A stretch of 53,097 bases of DNA, from positions 1 to 53,097 of the forward strand of contig NZ_MDEJ01000011.1 of NCBI RefSeq assembly GCF_002940065.1, read 5' to 3'. The DNA comes from Xanthomonas populi. GTDB lineage: Bacteria; Pseudomonadota; Gammaproteobacteria; Xanthomonadales; Xanthomonadaceae. A model generated the notes under the pieces. It saw only the letters and a list, made by a program, of their open reading frames with translations, was not told where the DNA came from and did not search any database. Shown piece by piece: positions 18,672 through 27,585 of the stretch (its first letter is position 1; each line of letters opens with the position of its first letter). Position numbers and translations under genes: made by a program.

Positions 18672-20343
18672 CGTTTGCCTCCTGCGTCGATGCGATCAAT
18701 TCGGCGCGCGTGACAAAGCGCTGCTGCTGCTCGGGCTGCAGATGGAACCAGCCATCCAGGGAGATGTCTTCCGGCCTGGCGGTGCACAGCAGCACCGTGG
18801 TGTCGGCCTCTTTCAGGCGACGCAATACGTCGACTAGACGATCGGCGGGAATCAAATCGTACAACTGCGACAGCATCAGCACGCGCGGGCGCACCAGCAG
18901 CGCATTGGCCAGCTTCAGCGCCATCACTTCGCCGATCCACAGCGGGTAACCGGACGCGGCAAGCCGCGTATCAAGACCGTGCGGAAGCGCGGCGATGCGG
19001 CCGTGTAACCCCACCGCATCGATCGCTTGCAGCATCGCTTCGGAGCTCACATCGGCCGATGCCAGCGCCAGATATTCGCGAATGGTGACTTCGATAATCG
19101 TCGGTCTGTCCAGCACCGTCACTTCCGAGCGCAGCAGATACATGTCGAAGGTGGCCATGTCTGCGCCGCCCACCATCACCAGCCCGCGGTCGGGCACCAC
19201 GTGGCGCTTCAGGATCATCGCCAGCAGCCGCTCCGCATCACTATCGGCAATCGTCACCAGCTGCTCGCCTGCGGCCAGCGAAAAGTCGAAACGTGCGCCG
19301 TCGATCACCACACCATCCAGGCGCACCGCGCTGTTTCCGGGCGTTTTGCCACGTGCGACGACAGCGCGTTCCTGCGGAATTGCAAACAGCAGCGACAGCT
19401 CTTCGGAGCTCGCCACCAGATCGTAAAAGGCGTCCAGATATCCACCGAGTTGCGAGATGCCGTAGAAGACCGCGTTGAGGATAAGTTCGGCGGCGACCAG
19501 CTGGCCGATCGACAGCTCGCCGCGCAGGATCAGGTTGCCACCCAGCGCCAGCAATGCCGCGCTGGCAACCGCGTAGACCAGCAGAAACGCAACCGTCTGA
19601 TTGAAGCTGTAGCGGAAATGGCGCTGATGCCGATCGACATACGCAGCGGTGACTGCCTCGGAGCGGTCCATCGCGAAATTGAGATGGCGGCTGGATTTAT
19701 AGAAACCGTTCGAGCCGCCGACACTTTCCAGCCAGCGTGCGGCCTCGTGCTTGGCATGGCTCAGATCGATCGCGGTGCGGATCGAGCCACGCGACCAGAT
19801 CATCCAGATGCCGAAGATGACAAGTAGCAACAATGCGTTGAAGCCGAGGAAAAATGGGTGGTAGAAACTGGTGAGTATCAGCCCGACCGCCGACTGCAGC
19901 ACGATGGTGAAGGCGCCGATCGCCAGGCTCGGCACCGCTTTCTGCACTACCACCAGATCGAAGTAGCGATTGAACATGTCGCCGCGGTTTTGATCGGCGA
20001 AGAAAGGATTTTGCGCATGCACTGCGCGCACCGTGATCTCAGACACCACGCGCGCAAACAGCCGGCGCTCGAACAGCGCCATGATCCACACCCGTATCGC
20101 GCTCAGGCCGGCAACTAACATCAGCAGGCCCAGCAGCAGGCCCGACAGCGTCCACAGCGGCGCAGGCAGCGCAGTGTTGGCGACGCTGTTGATCAGCAAC
20201 TGAACCGAGATCGGTGTGGCCAGCGACAGCAGGCTGATCGCCACGCCGTACACCATGGTCAAACGCACATAGGGCATGTCAGGCCCGACAATCTCCGCCA
20301 GCCAGGCTCCCGCTTCCCGCCATCCGATCTGTTTACCAGCCAT
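18655..20343 (-). CDS. ABC exporter with degenerate (catalytically dead) ATPase domain
   Basis: A 562-residue protein with the half-exporter layout: transmembrane helices at about 25-320 and a nucleotide-binding-like domain from about 340. The membrane half is clear (TMVYGVAISLLSLATPISVQ). In the NBD every catalytic box is lost. The Walker A site reads TIADSDAERLL (about 364-374, no Gly-Lys-Ser). The Q-loop Gln is replaced in VTVLDRPT. The signature LSGGQ is replaced by YPLWIGE (466-472). Walker B with Asp-Glu has become VLMLSQLYD (488-496), and the H-loop His is absent in LLCTARPED. The frame is open throughout, so this is not simple decay. With HlyD and TolC it resembles a type I secretion or export system. 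It may need a second ATPase or work without ATP hydrolysis of its own. Confidence 0.85.
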   Translation of the reverse strand: MAGKQIGWREAGAWLAEIVGPDMPYVRLTMVYGVAISLLSLATPISVQLLINSVANTALPAPLWTLSGLLLGLLMLVAGLSAIRVWIMALFERRLFARVVSEITVRAVHAQNPFFADQNRGDMFNRYFDLVVVQKAVPSLAIGAFTIVLQSAVGLILTSFYHPFFLGFNALLLLVIFGIWMIWSRGSIRTAIDLSHAKHEAARWLESVGGSNGFYKSSRHLNFAMDRSEAVTAAYVDRHQRHFRYSFNQTVAFLLVYAVASAALLALGGNLILRGELSIGQLVAAELILNAVFYGISQLGGYLDAFYDLVASSEELSLLFAIPQERAVVARGKTPGNSAVRLDGVVIDGARFDFSLAAGEQLVTIADSDAERLLAMILKRHVVPDRGLVMVGGADMATFDMYLLRSEVTVLDRPTIIEVTIREYLALASADVSSEAMLQAIDAVGLHGRIAALPHGLDTRLAASGYPLWIGEVMALKLANALLVRPRVLMLSQLYDLIPADRLVDVLRRLKEADTTVLLCTARPEDISLDGWFHLQPEQQQRFVTRAELIASTQEANDAARS

Positions 20344-20417
20344 TCGATTTCCGTTGATGAGTTCGATGAAGCATTAATGAGTTGCGGATAACGAACAAGG
20401 CCAAAGCGCTTATTCGA

Positions 20418-20438
20418 CGCATAGGATTTTCCTATGCG
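20418..20438. terminator. Hairpin at the end of the LysR gene
   Basis: Perfect 9-bp stem CGCATAGGA/TCCTATGCG with a TTT loop, overlapping the LysR-gene stop codon. There is no clear T-run on the minus strand, so it may only reduce read-through into the ABC operon. Confidence 0.4.
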
Positions 20439-21331
20439 GCCACCGCACGCAGTATGTTGGCGATCAAAGCGAAGGCCGGCGCGCGTCCTGCACCCTGCCG
20501 CCACAGCAGCCCGATCTCTCTATAGTAGCGTCCGCCTTTGATCGGCCGAACGACGACATCGTCGCCCTCGCGGATTTCCTGGCGCACATACAGGTCTGGG
20601 AGCAGTGCAAACCCCATACCCATGCCGGCCATTTGACGGATCGCATCCAGGCTGGTGCCTTCGTAATCGCGCAAGACATTGGCGCCGACGTCCACGGCGA
20701 TCGCTGCGACCTGTTCGGCCAGGCGGTACTCGGGCATCAAGGTCAGCAGGTTGGCGCCGCGCAGATCGGCTGGCGTAATGAACGTTTTGGCACGCAATGG
20801 GTGATCGGCGGCCATGGTCAAGTGCAGCGGTTCGCGGAACAGCCGCTCGCTGTGCAGGCCGCGCCCGGCTACCGGCAATTGCGCAAGGATCAGATCGTGC
20901 ACGCCGCTGGCTAGGCCTGCGGCGAGCATCGTCGGCAAGCCTTCGCGCACATGCACGCGCAGCGCCGGGTGCTCGCGGTGCAGGCGCGCGACCAGGCTCG
21001 GCATCAGATACCCGCCCAGCGTGGGCGACACACCGAGCCGGATGGTGCCGATCAGCGTGTCGGCCGAAGTGGCGCGCAGCTCTTCCAGGTCGCTGATGTC
21101 GAGCACGATGCTGCGCGCGCGGTCTAGCAGATCGCGCCCCAGCGGCGTCAGAATGGCCGGTACGCCGCGTTCGAACAGCGCTGCACCGACGATGGTTTCG
21201 AAGGCACGAATCTGCTGCGACAGCGAGGGTTGCGACACGCCCATCTTTTCGGCGGCGCGGGTGAAGCTTCCGGTATCGGCGAGGGCGACGAAATAACTGA
21301 GCTGGCGGATGGTGGTTCTAGGGCGGGGCAT
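20432..21331 (-). CDS. LysR-family transcriptional regulator (OxyR-like, without cysteines)
   Basis: A 299-residue LysR protein. The N-terminal winged helix is TTIRQLSYFVALADTGSFTR, AAEKMGVSQPSLSQQIRAFE, with a substrate-binding domain from about residue 90. Overall layout and the GAALFERGVPAILTPLGRDL segment resemble OxyR. The peroxide-sensing cysteines of OxyR are absent: the aligned stretch reads LLTLMPEYRLAEQ, and I see no Cys anywhere in the protein. It therefore should sense something else. It lies about 90 bp upstream of the ABC-HlyD-TolC operon on the same strand and is the obvious candidate regulator. The start at ATG 21331 (MPRPRTTIRQ) fits the family. Confidence 0.88.
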   Translation of the reverse strand: MPRPRTTIRQLSYFVALADTGSFTRAAEKMGVSQPSLSQQIRAFETIVGAALFERGVPAILTPLGRDLLDRARSIVLDISDLEELRATSADTLIGTIRLGVSPTLGGYLMPSLVARLHREHPALRVHVREGLPTMLAAGLASGVHDLILAQLPVAGRGLHSERLFREPLHLTMAADHPLRAKTFITPADLRGANLLTLMPEYRLAEQVAAIAVDVGANVLRDYEGTSLDAIRQMAGMGMGFALLPDLYVRQEIREGDDVVVRPIKGGRYYREIGLLWRQGAGRAPAFALIANILRAVAA

Positions 21332-21449
21332 GCGTCACTTCGTTACCGTCACAGCGTTACTTCAGGAGTGCTCGGAGCGCACCACCGGCAAGGCGCCGGT
21401 GAGCGAAACGTACAGCCAGGTTACTCAGGCAACAGGTGTCATCCAGGCG

Positions 21450-23219
21450 TCATTGATCGATGAATTGCAGGCGCGCCAGTTCAGCATACAGGCCGCCTTC
21501 GGCGATCAATTGCGCGTGCGTGCCCTGCGCGACGATGCGGCCGGCATCCATCACCACGATGCGGTCGGCCTTGAGCACGGTGGCCAGGCGATGCGCGATG
21601 ACCAGCGTTGTGCGTCCTTCCATCAGCCGGTCCAGCGCCTGCTGCACTGCGCGTTCGCTCTGTGCGTCAAGCGCGCTGGTGGCCTCGTCCAGCAGCAGGA
21701 TCGGCGCGTCCTTGAGCAATGCGCGCGCGATCGCGACACGTTGCTGCTGGCCGCCGGACAAGCGCGCACCGCGTTCGCCGAGTTCGCTGGCGTAGCCCCG
21801 TGGCAGGGCGCGCAGGAAACCATCGGCTTCGGCGGCAGCGGCAGCGGCTTCCACTTGCGCATCGCTCGCTTCCAGGCGCCCATAGCGAATGTTGTCAGCG
21901 GCACTGGCGGCAAACAGCGTGGGTTGCTGCGGCACCAAGGCAATGCGTTCGCGCAGCAGCACCGGGTCGGTGTCGCGCAGGTCCACATCGTCGATGCGCA
22001 GCTTGCCGCTGACCGGGTCGTGGAAACGTAGCAGCATCGACAGAACCGTGCTCTTGCCGGCGCCGGAAGGACCGACCAGCGCAACGGTTTCGCCCGGATG
22101 CACATGCAGATCGAAGTGATCCAGGGCAGGCGCATCTGGGCGCTGCGGATAATGAAATACGACTTGATCGAAATGGATCGCACCGCGCAGCGGTTGCGGC
22201 AATGGCTGCGGCATGGCCGGCGCGACGATCGCCGGCTGCTCGTCGAGCAATTCGCCCACCCGGCTCATGCCGCCGGCAGCGCGCTGCAATTCGTTCCAGA
22301 CCTCGGCCAGTGCGCCGACCGAACCACCGCCGATCAATGCGTACAAGACGAACTGTCCCAGCGTACCGGGCGTCATGCGCCCGCCGATCACATCGTGCGC
22401 GCCCAGCCACAACACCCCGACGATCGCACCGAAGATCAGCATGATCGCCACCGCAGTGACGGTAGCCTGGGTACGAATGCGCAGCCGCGCGGTTTCGATT
22501 GCCGCCAACAAGGCCTGGCTGAAACGGTGGCTTTCGTAGCCTTCGCGCGAATGTGCCTGCACGGTGCGCACCGCGCCCAGCGTTTCGGCGGCAAGCGTAT
22601 TGGCGTCGGCCACACGATCCTGGCTTACGCGCGAGATCTTCTGCAGGCGGCGTGCGCCCAGCACGATCGGCAACACCGCCAACGGAATGCCGATCAGCGT
22701 GAAGCCGGCCAGCCGCGGGCTGGTGACGAACAGCATCACCATGCTGCCGATCACCGTGACCGAGCTGCGCAACGCCACTGACATGGTCGTGCCGATCACC
22801 CCGCGCAGCAGTTCGCTGTCGGCCGACAGGCGCGACACCAGCTCGCCGCTGCGGCTGCGATCATGAAAGCCGGCATCCAGCGCGATCAGATGCGCATACA
22901 ACCGGCCGCGCAGATCGGCGACGACTTTTTCGCCCAGCAATGCGACGAAATAGAAGCGCGCGGCCGTAGCCAACGCCAGCACCACGGCCACTGCAAACAA
23001 CAGCGCGAATGCCTGATCGATCTGCGAACCGCCGGAGAAGCCGTGGTCGATCATCTGCTTGACTGCCGCTGGCAGGCTCAACGTGGCGGCCGAGGAAATG
23101 GCCAGTGCGATCAGCCAGGCGGCAAACAACCCGCGCTGGCGTTGCACGAACGGCCACAAGGTGCGCAGGCTGCCGAGCTTCCGCAATGGGTTGGAGCGAG
23201 CGGCGGCTGGCTGGTTCAT
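21450..23219 (-). CDS. ABC transporter, fused permease/ATPase (MsbA/BmrA type exporter)
   Basis: A 589-residue half-transporter with six predicted membrane helices and a complete NBD: Walker A ALVGPSGAGKSTVLSMLLRF, signature ARLSGGQQQRVAIARALL, Walker B PILLLDEATSALD, and H-loop TLVIAHRLATV. It probably exports lipids or drugs as a homodimer; the exact substrate is not evident. The start is set at ATG 23219 (MNQPAAARSNPLRKL), which overlaps the yigZ stop as ATGA; in-frame codons upstream lie inside yigZ. It lies just upstream of the LysR gene, about 1 kb before the degenerate ABC gene on the same strand, so it is a candidate partner for that protein. Confidence 0.92.
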   Translation of the reverse strand: MNQPAAARSNPLRKLGSLRTLWPFVQRQRGLFAAWLIALAISSAATLSLPAAVKQMIDHGFSGGSQIDQAFALLFAVAVVLALATAARFYFVALLGEKVVADLRGRLYAHLIALDAGFHDRSRSGELVSRLSADSELLRGVIGTTMSVALRSSVTVIGSMVMLFVTSPRLAGFTLIGIPLAVLPIVLGARRLQKISRVSQDRVADANTLAAETLGAVRTVQAHSREGYESHRFSQALLAAIETARLRIRTQATVTAVAIMLIFGAIVGVLWLGAHDVIGGRMTPGTLGQFVLYALIGGGSVGALAEVWNELQRAAGGMSRVGELLDEQPAIVAPAMPQPLPQPLRGAIHFDQVVFHYPQRPDAPALDHFDLHVHPGETVALVGPSGAGKSTVLSMLLRFHDPVSGKLRIDDVDLRDTDPVLLRERIALVPQQPTLFAASAADNIRYGRLEASDAQVEAAAAAAEADGFLRALPRGYASELGERGARLSGGQQQRVAIARALLKDAPILLLDEATSALDAQSERAVQQALDRLMEGRTTLVIAHRLATVLKADRIVVMDAGRIVAQGTHAQLIAEGGLYAELARLQFIDQ

Positions 23220-23818
23220 GCGGCTTCCGGTGTTGAGAGGTCGACACGGTTGCGAGTGGCGTCGCACAGGTGCGTTTTCAAGCCAGCCAATTGATCTGCA
23301 GGCAATTGCACACGTAGCGCGGCGCCATTGGCGTCGAAATGTTCATCCAGCTTGTCGGCGTGCAAAGCGCTCAGTGCAGCATGCACCAGGCCCAGGTCAG
23401 CGAACTGACACTGCAGTTCGAGCAGCGATAACGCAACCAATAGCTGTCGTGTCGCCAGCCGCATGCATTCGGCCGCTGCGCCACCGTAGGCACGGACCAA
23501 GCCGCCAGCGCCGAGCTTGATACCGCCGTACCAGCGCGTGACAACGACCACCACGCGGTCGTAGCCCTGGCCATCGATGGCGGTCAGGATCGGCCGCTCG
23601 GCGGTGCCGCTGGGCTCGCCCTCGTCGCTGGAGCGGTACTCCTGCCCGAACCGGTACGCCTAGCAGTTATAGGTGGCATCTGCAACAGACACGCGCTGCG
23701 AGATCTCCCGCGCGTGCGCGGGAGGGTCCAATGCAGCAGCGTTGGCCAAAAAGCGACTGTGCTTGATGTCCAGGCTGTGGTGCGCGTCAGCGGCGAGGGT
23801 ATCGAGCATCGTCGCCAT
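23216..23818 (-). pseudogene. yigZ: YigZ/IMPACT-family protein interrupted by an in-frame TAG
   Basis: The coding strand reads ATMLDTLAADAHHSLDIKHS, RFLANAAALDPPAHAREI and VADATYNC, then TAG at 23663-23661. In the same frame it continues AYRFGQEYRSSDEGEPSGTA, then ILTAIDGQGYDRVVVVVTRW and YGGIKLGAGGLVRAYGGAA to a stop at 23216. Family members have Trp at the amber position (NCWAYR), so a TGG to TAG change is the likely lesion. Start ATG 23818 or 23809. The stop overlaps the downstream ABC exporter start, so loss of translation could also lower that gene's expression. The family's molecular role is poorly known (IMPACT relatives are linked to translation control). Confidence 0.88.
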
Positions 23819-23935
23819 TCTATGCGAGCCGGTGATGCCAATCGCTGCGGCCAGTGTGACTACGGTTGCAAGCTGGCAGCTTGCGGGCACATGCACTGCA
23901 CAACACACCTCGTGCAACCCGATCAAAGCAGTCGA

Positions 23936-24529
23936 TTACACCAGTGTAGAGCGGCGCTTCTCGTCGATCCACTTAGACGCCTGCGCCGGCGTGTAGTGCT
24001 GCATCCACGCTAGCATCTGTTCGATATCGTTGCCGTACCACAGGTCGGTGCGCTGGTCCGGATGCAGGAAGCGCTCTTCCACCATGCGATCGATCATGCC
24101 GATCAGCGGTGCGTAAAAGCCTTCGATATCCAGGAACGCACATGGCTTGTTGCCGATGCCGAGCTGACGCCAGGTCAGCATCTCGAAGATCTCCTCCATG
24201 GTGCCGAAGCCGCCAGGCAGGGCGACGAAGGCATCGGAGAGCTCGAACATGCGCATCTTGCGCTCATGCATGGAGCCAACGATTTCCAACGTGGTCAGCC
24301 CGCGATGCGCCACTTCCCAATCGGCCAACTGCTGCGGAATCACCCCGGTGACTTCGCCACCTGCCGCCAGCACCGCATTGGCGACGGTGCCCATCAACCC
24401 AACGTTGCCGCCGCCATAGACCAGCCGCAAGGCTTGCTCGGCGATGCGCTTACCTAGCGCAGTGGCGCGCTCGGCATACGCGGGTTTGTTGCCTGCATTG
24501 GAACCGCAGTAGACGCAAATGGATTTCAT
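23936..24529 (-). CDS. LOG-family cytokinin riboside 5'-monophosphate phosphoribohydrolase
   Basis: A 197-residue TIGR00730-type Rossmann protein. It starts at ATG 24529 with MKSICVYCGSNAGNKPAYAE. The nucleotide motif GGGNVGLMG and the family signature LPGGFGTMEEIFEMLTWRQL are complete, including the catalytic Arg/Glu region. LOG proteins cleave nucleoside 5'-monophosphates such as cytokinin ribotides to the free base; in plant-associated bacteria this can alter plant hormone balance, though the native role may be nucleotide turnover. Upstream in-frame codons fall in intergenic repeat copy C. Neighbours are unrelated. Confidence 0.93.
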   Translation of the reverse strand: MKSICVYCGSNAGNKPAYAERATALGKRIAEQALRLVYGGGNVGLMGTVANAVLAAGGEVTGVIPQQLADWEVAHRGLTTLEIVGSMHERKMRMFELSDAFVALPGGFGTMEEIFEMLTWRQLGIGNKPCAFLDIEGFYAPLIGMIDRMVEERFLHPDQRTDLWYGNDIEQMLAWMQHYTPAQASKWIDEKRRSTLV

Positions 24530-24534
24530 GAGAA

Positions 24535-24676
24535 CGGGAATCGGGAGTTGGGAATGGGTCAAAGCAAACGCAGAAGCCGGAATGCATGACGCCGGACCTA
24601 GGTCCGGCGTCAGCATGAGGAGTGAAGTGATAGGAACGCTTCTACAAGTCCCGATTCCCCCCTCCCGATTCCCGGC
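24535..24676. repeat. Inverted GGGAATCGGG-type repeat, copy C
   Basis: The left arm at 24535-24559 contains CGGGAATCGGGAGTTGGG. The right arm at 24649-24675 contains CCCGATTCCC twice. It fills the gap between lpd and the LOG gene and encloses a separate 26-bp palindrome. Confidence 0.8.
24587..24612. repeat. Perfect 26-bp palindrome
   Basis: TGACGCCGGACCT followed by its exact reverse complement AGGTCCGGCGTCA, downstream of lpd. As RNA it forms a stable stem. No T-run follows, so it may be a terminator, a stability element or a protein-binding site. Confidence 0.8.
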
Positions 24677-26113
24677 TTAATTCGCCTTGTGGATCGCCCG
24701 CTTGCTCACCGCCATCGCGGCATCGTGAATCGCTTCGGACAGCGTCGGATGCGCATGGCAGATGCGGGCCAGATCGTCGGCCGAGCCGTTGAACTCCATT
24801 GTCAGCACACCTTCGTGCACCAGCTCGGAGACGCCCACGCCGACCAGGTGCATGCCCAGCACGCGGTCGGTTTCGGCATCGGCGATGACCTTGACGAAGC
24901 CGGCCGGCTCGCCCATGGCTACCGCGCGGCCGATCGCCGCGAACGGGAAGCTGCCGGCCTTGTAGGCGACGCCTTCGGCCTTCAACTGCTGCTCGGTCTT
25001 GCCGACCCAGGCAATCTCCGGCTCGGTATAGATGACCCACGGAATGGTGTCGAAGTTGACGTGGCCGGGCAGGCCGGCGATCAACTCGGCGACCGCGATG
25101 CCTTCCTCGAAGCCCTTGTGCGCCAGCATCGGGCCGCGCACGCAGTCGCCGACCGCCCACACGCCATCCACACCAGTGTGGCAATGCGCGTCTACTTCAA
25201 TCTGGCCACGCTCGCTTATCTTGACGCCGGTGCCGTCGGCCAGCAGGTTCTTGGTCGCCGCCTTGCGGCCCACCGCCACCAGCAACTTGTCAACGGTGAG
25301 GGTCTGCTCGCCGGCCGCGTCGGTGTAGCTGACCACCACCTGCTTGGCATCGCCGCTGCCGGTGATCTCGATCTTGCTGACCTTGGCGCCGAGCTTGATG
25401 TCCAGACCCTGCTTCTTGAATTCCTTCAATGCGGTCTTGGCGACTTCGGCGTCGGCCAGTGCCAGGAAGTCCGGCAGCGCTTCGAGGATGGTGACCTCGG
25501 CGCCCAGACGCTTCCACACGCTGCCCAGCTCTAGGCCGATCACACCGGCACCGATTACTGCCAGACGCTTAGGCACTGAAGTGAAATCAAGGCCGCCGAC
25601 GTTGTCTACAATGGTGTCGCCTTCGAACTTGGCGAACGGCAGCTCGATCGCCTCCGAGCCTGCTGCCAGGATCACGTTGGTGCCTTTCAGCTCGATCTCG
25701 CCGCCTTCATGCTGGGCGACCTTGACAATATTGCCCGGCAGCAGCTGGCCGAAGCCGTAGTAAGGGGTGATCTTGTTCGCCTTGAACAGCATCGCGATGC
25801 CACCGGTGAACTGCTTCACGATCTTGTCCTTTCGGCCGATCATGGTGGGCACGTCCATCTTTGCGTCGTTGAAGCTGATGCCGTGGTCGCCGAACAAGTG
25901 GCCCATGTTCCAGAACTGGCGAGAGGAATCCAGCAGCGCCTTGGACGGAATGCAGCCCACGCGCAGGCAGGTACCGCCCAGAGCAGGCTTGCCGTCCTTG
26001 CCGATGGCCGCGTCGATGCAGGCGACCTTCATGCCCAGTTGGGCCGCGCGGATGGCGGCGTGATAACCGGCCGGACCGGCACCGATGACGACGACGTCGT
26101 AGTTTTCAGCCAT
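24677..26113 (-). CDS. lpdA: Dihydrolipoyl dehydrogenase (E3)
   Basis: E3 reoxidises dihydrolipoamide with FAD and NAD in 2-oxoacid dehydrogenase complexes. The start at ATG 26113 (MAENYDVVVIGAGPAGYHAA) is preferred; the in-frame region upstream is intergenic and has an unrelated sequence. The 478 residues include the FAD motif GAGPAG, the redox disulphide GGTCLRVGCIPSKALL, the NAD motif AVIGAGVIGLELGSVW, and AVGDCVRGPMLAHKGFEEGI. The dimer-interface active site HAHPTLSEAIHDAAM is intact. It follows sucB with about 260 bp between, in sucA-sucB-lpd order, so it probably serves the 2-oxoglutarate complex. There is no N-terminal lipoyl domain. Confidence 0.96.
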   Translation of the reverse strand: MAENYDVVVIGAGPAGYHAAIRAAQLGMKVACIDAAIGKDGKPALGGTCLRVGCIPSKALLDSSRQFWNMGHLFGDHGISFNDAKMDVPTMIGRKDKIVKQFTGGIAMLFKANKITPYYGFGQLLPGNIVKVAQHEGGEIELKGTNVILAAGSEAIELPFAKFEGDTIVDNVGGLDFTSVPKRLAVIGAGVIGLELGSVWKRLGAEVTILEALPDFLALADAEVAKTALKEFKKQGLDIKLGAKVSKIEITGSGDAKQVVVSYTDAAGEQTLTVDKLLVAVGRKAATKNLLADGTGVKISERGQIEVDAHCHTGVDGVWAVGDCVRGPMLAHKGFEEGIAVAELIAGLPGHVNFDTIPWVIYTEPEIAWVGKTEQQLKAEGVAYKAGSFPFAAIGRAVAMGEPAGFVKVIADAETDRVLGMHLVGVGVSELVHEGVLTMEFNGSADDLARICHAHPTLSEAIHDAAMAVSKRAIHKAN

Positions 26114-26343
26114 TTCTAAAGTCCTTTGCCTTTCCCTTTTCCTACGGGACAACGTGTCCTTGGGGGAAGAAGGTGGCGCGTAGCGACGGATGAGAGTGCG
26201 CTGTGGTCGCCTGTCCGGTATTCCCGATTTAAAGCGAGCCACTGCGAAATGGAGTAAGTGAACAGCCGATGGTTCGCCTTCGTGGCTCGCGGCGGCTCGT
26301 TCATCATTGTTGAGCCGGACACGGTTGCCTGGCGACCCCCACC

Positions 26344-26362
26344 CCTCTCCCGACGGGAGAGG
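26344..26362. repeat. CCTCTCCC hairpin between sucB and lpd
   Basis: CCTCTCCC-GAC-GGGAGAGG, a perfect 8-bp stem 12 bp after the sucB stop. This motif is common in xanthomonad intergenic DNA. It could attenuate sucB-to-lpd transcription, but no T-run follows. Confidence 0.55.
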
Positions 26363-26373
26363 AGCTTTGAGGC

Positions 26374-27543
26374 TTACAGACCGAACAACATCCGGCCCGG
26401 GTTTTCCAGCTGATTCTTGATGTCCACCAGGAACTGCACCGAGTCCTTGCCGTCGACGATGCGGTGGTCATACGACAGCGCCAGATACATCATCGGGGCG
26501 ATCACGACCTGGCCGTTTTCGGCGATCGGACGTTCCTTGATCACGTGGATGCCAAGGATGGCGCTCTGCGGCGGGTTGATGATCGGGGTGGACAGCAGCG
26601 AGCCGAAGGTGCCGCCGTTGGTGATGGTGAAGGTGCCCCCCTGCAGGTCGTCCAGGCCCAGCTTGCCGTCGCGCGCCTTCTTGGCGTAATCGGCGATGCC
26701 CTGCTCGATCTCGGCGAACGACTGGCGCTCCACATTCCGCAGCACCGGCGTGACCAGGCCCCTCTCGGTCGATACGGCGATCGAGATGTCGCTGTAACCG
26801 TGATAGATCACGTCTTCGCCGTCGATTGAGGCGTTGACAAGCGGGAAGCGCTGCAACGCGTTGGCGGTGGCCTTGACGAAAAAACTCATGAAACCGAGCT
26901 TGATGCCGTGGGCCTTCTGGAATTCGTCCTGCAGTTCCTTGCGCGCAGCCGACACCTTGGCGAGATTGACCTCATTGAAGGTGGTCAGCATCGCGGTGGA
27001 GTTCTTCGACTCCATCAGGCGCTTGGCGATGGTCTTGCGCACGCGGGTCATCGGCACGCGCTCTTCCGGACGGGCCCCGGACGCCTTGCCCACGCCGCCG
27101 GCTTTGGCAAAGTTGACGATGTCTTCCTTGGTCACCGCGCCGCGACGGCCGGTGCCCTCGACTTGGGCCGGATCCACGCCCTGGGTGATCGCAGAAAAAC
27201 GTGCACCCGGGGGCAGCGCATCGCCAGCCGACTTCGAGGCAGCTGCAGGCGCCGGTGCGTCAGCCTTCTTCCCGTCGGCCGGCGCAGCCACAGCCACAGC
27301 CACAGCGCCTTCTTCGATGATCGCCAGGATCTGGTTGCTGGTGACCGTGCTGCCGGCTTCGAACTTGATTTCCTTCAGCACGCCGTCGACGGGCGAAGGA
27401 ACTTCCAACACGACCTTGTCGGTTTCCAGGTCGACCAGATTCTCGTCGCGCTTGACTGCTTCACCAGCCTTCTTGTGCCAGCTGGCGATGGTGGCGTCGG
27501 AAACGGATTCGGGCAGTACCGGAACTTTGACTTCGGTGGCCAT
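26374..27543 (-). CDS. sucB: Dihydrolipoyllysine succinyltransferase (E2 of 2-oxoglutarate dehydrogenase)
   Basis: E2 transfers the succinyl group from lipoate to CoA. The 389-residue protein has one lipoyl domain ([20 protein letters not shown], with Lys in ETDKVVLE), an Ala/Pro linker, the E3-binding domain ([20 protein letters not shown]) and a catalytic domain beginning [20 protein letters not shown]. The active-site motif [18 protein letters not shown] carries the catalytic His and Asp. It lies 42 bp downstream of sucA, the usual order, and upstream of lpd. Start ATG 27543 ([13 protein letters not shown]) is unambiguous. Confidence 0.97.
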   Translation of the reverse strand: MATEVKVPVLPESVSDATIASWHKKAGEAVKRDENLVDLETDKVVLEVPSPVDGVLKEIKFEAGSTVTSNQILAIIEEGAVAVAVAAPADGKKADAPAPAAASKSAGDALPPGARFSAITQGVDPAQVEGTGRRGAVTKEDIVNFAKAGGVGKASGARPEERVPMTRVRKTIAKRLMESKNSTAMLTTFNEVNLAKVSAARKELQDEFQKAHGIKLGFMSFFVKATANALQRFPLVNASIDGEDVIYHGYSDISIAVSTERGLVTPVLRNVERQSFAEIEQGIADYAKKARDGKLGLDDLQGGTFTITNGGTFGSLLSTPIINPPQSAILGIHVIKERPIAENGQVVIAPMMYLALSYDHRIVDGKDSVQFLVDIKNQLENPGRMLFGL

Positions 27544-27585
27544 TCGGGGAGCGTCCTAGGGTTTGCATTCTTTGGGGAAGAGGAG

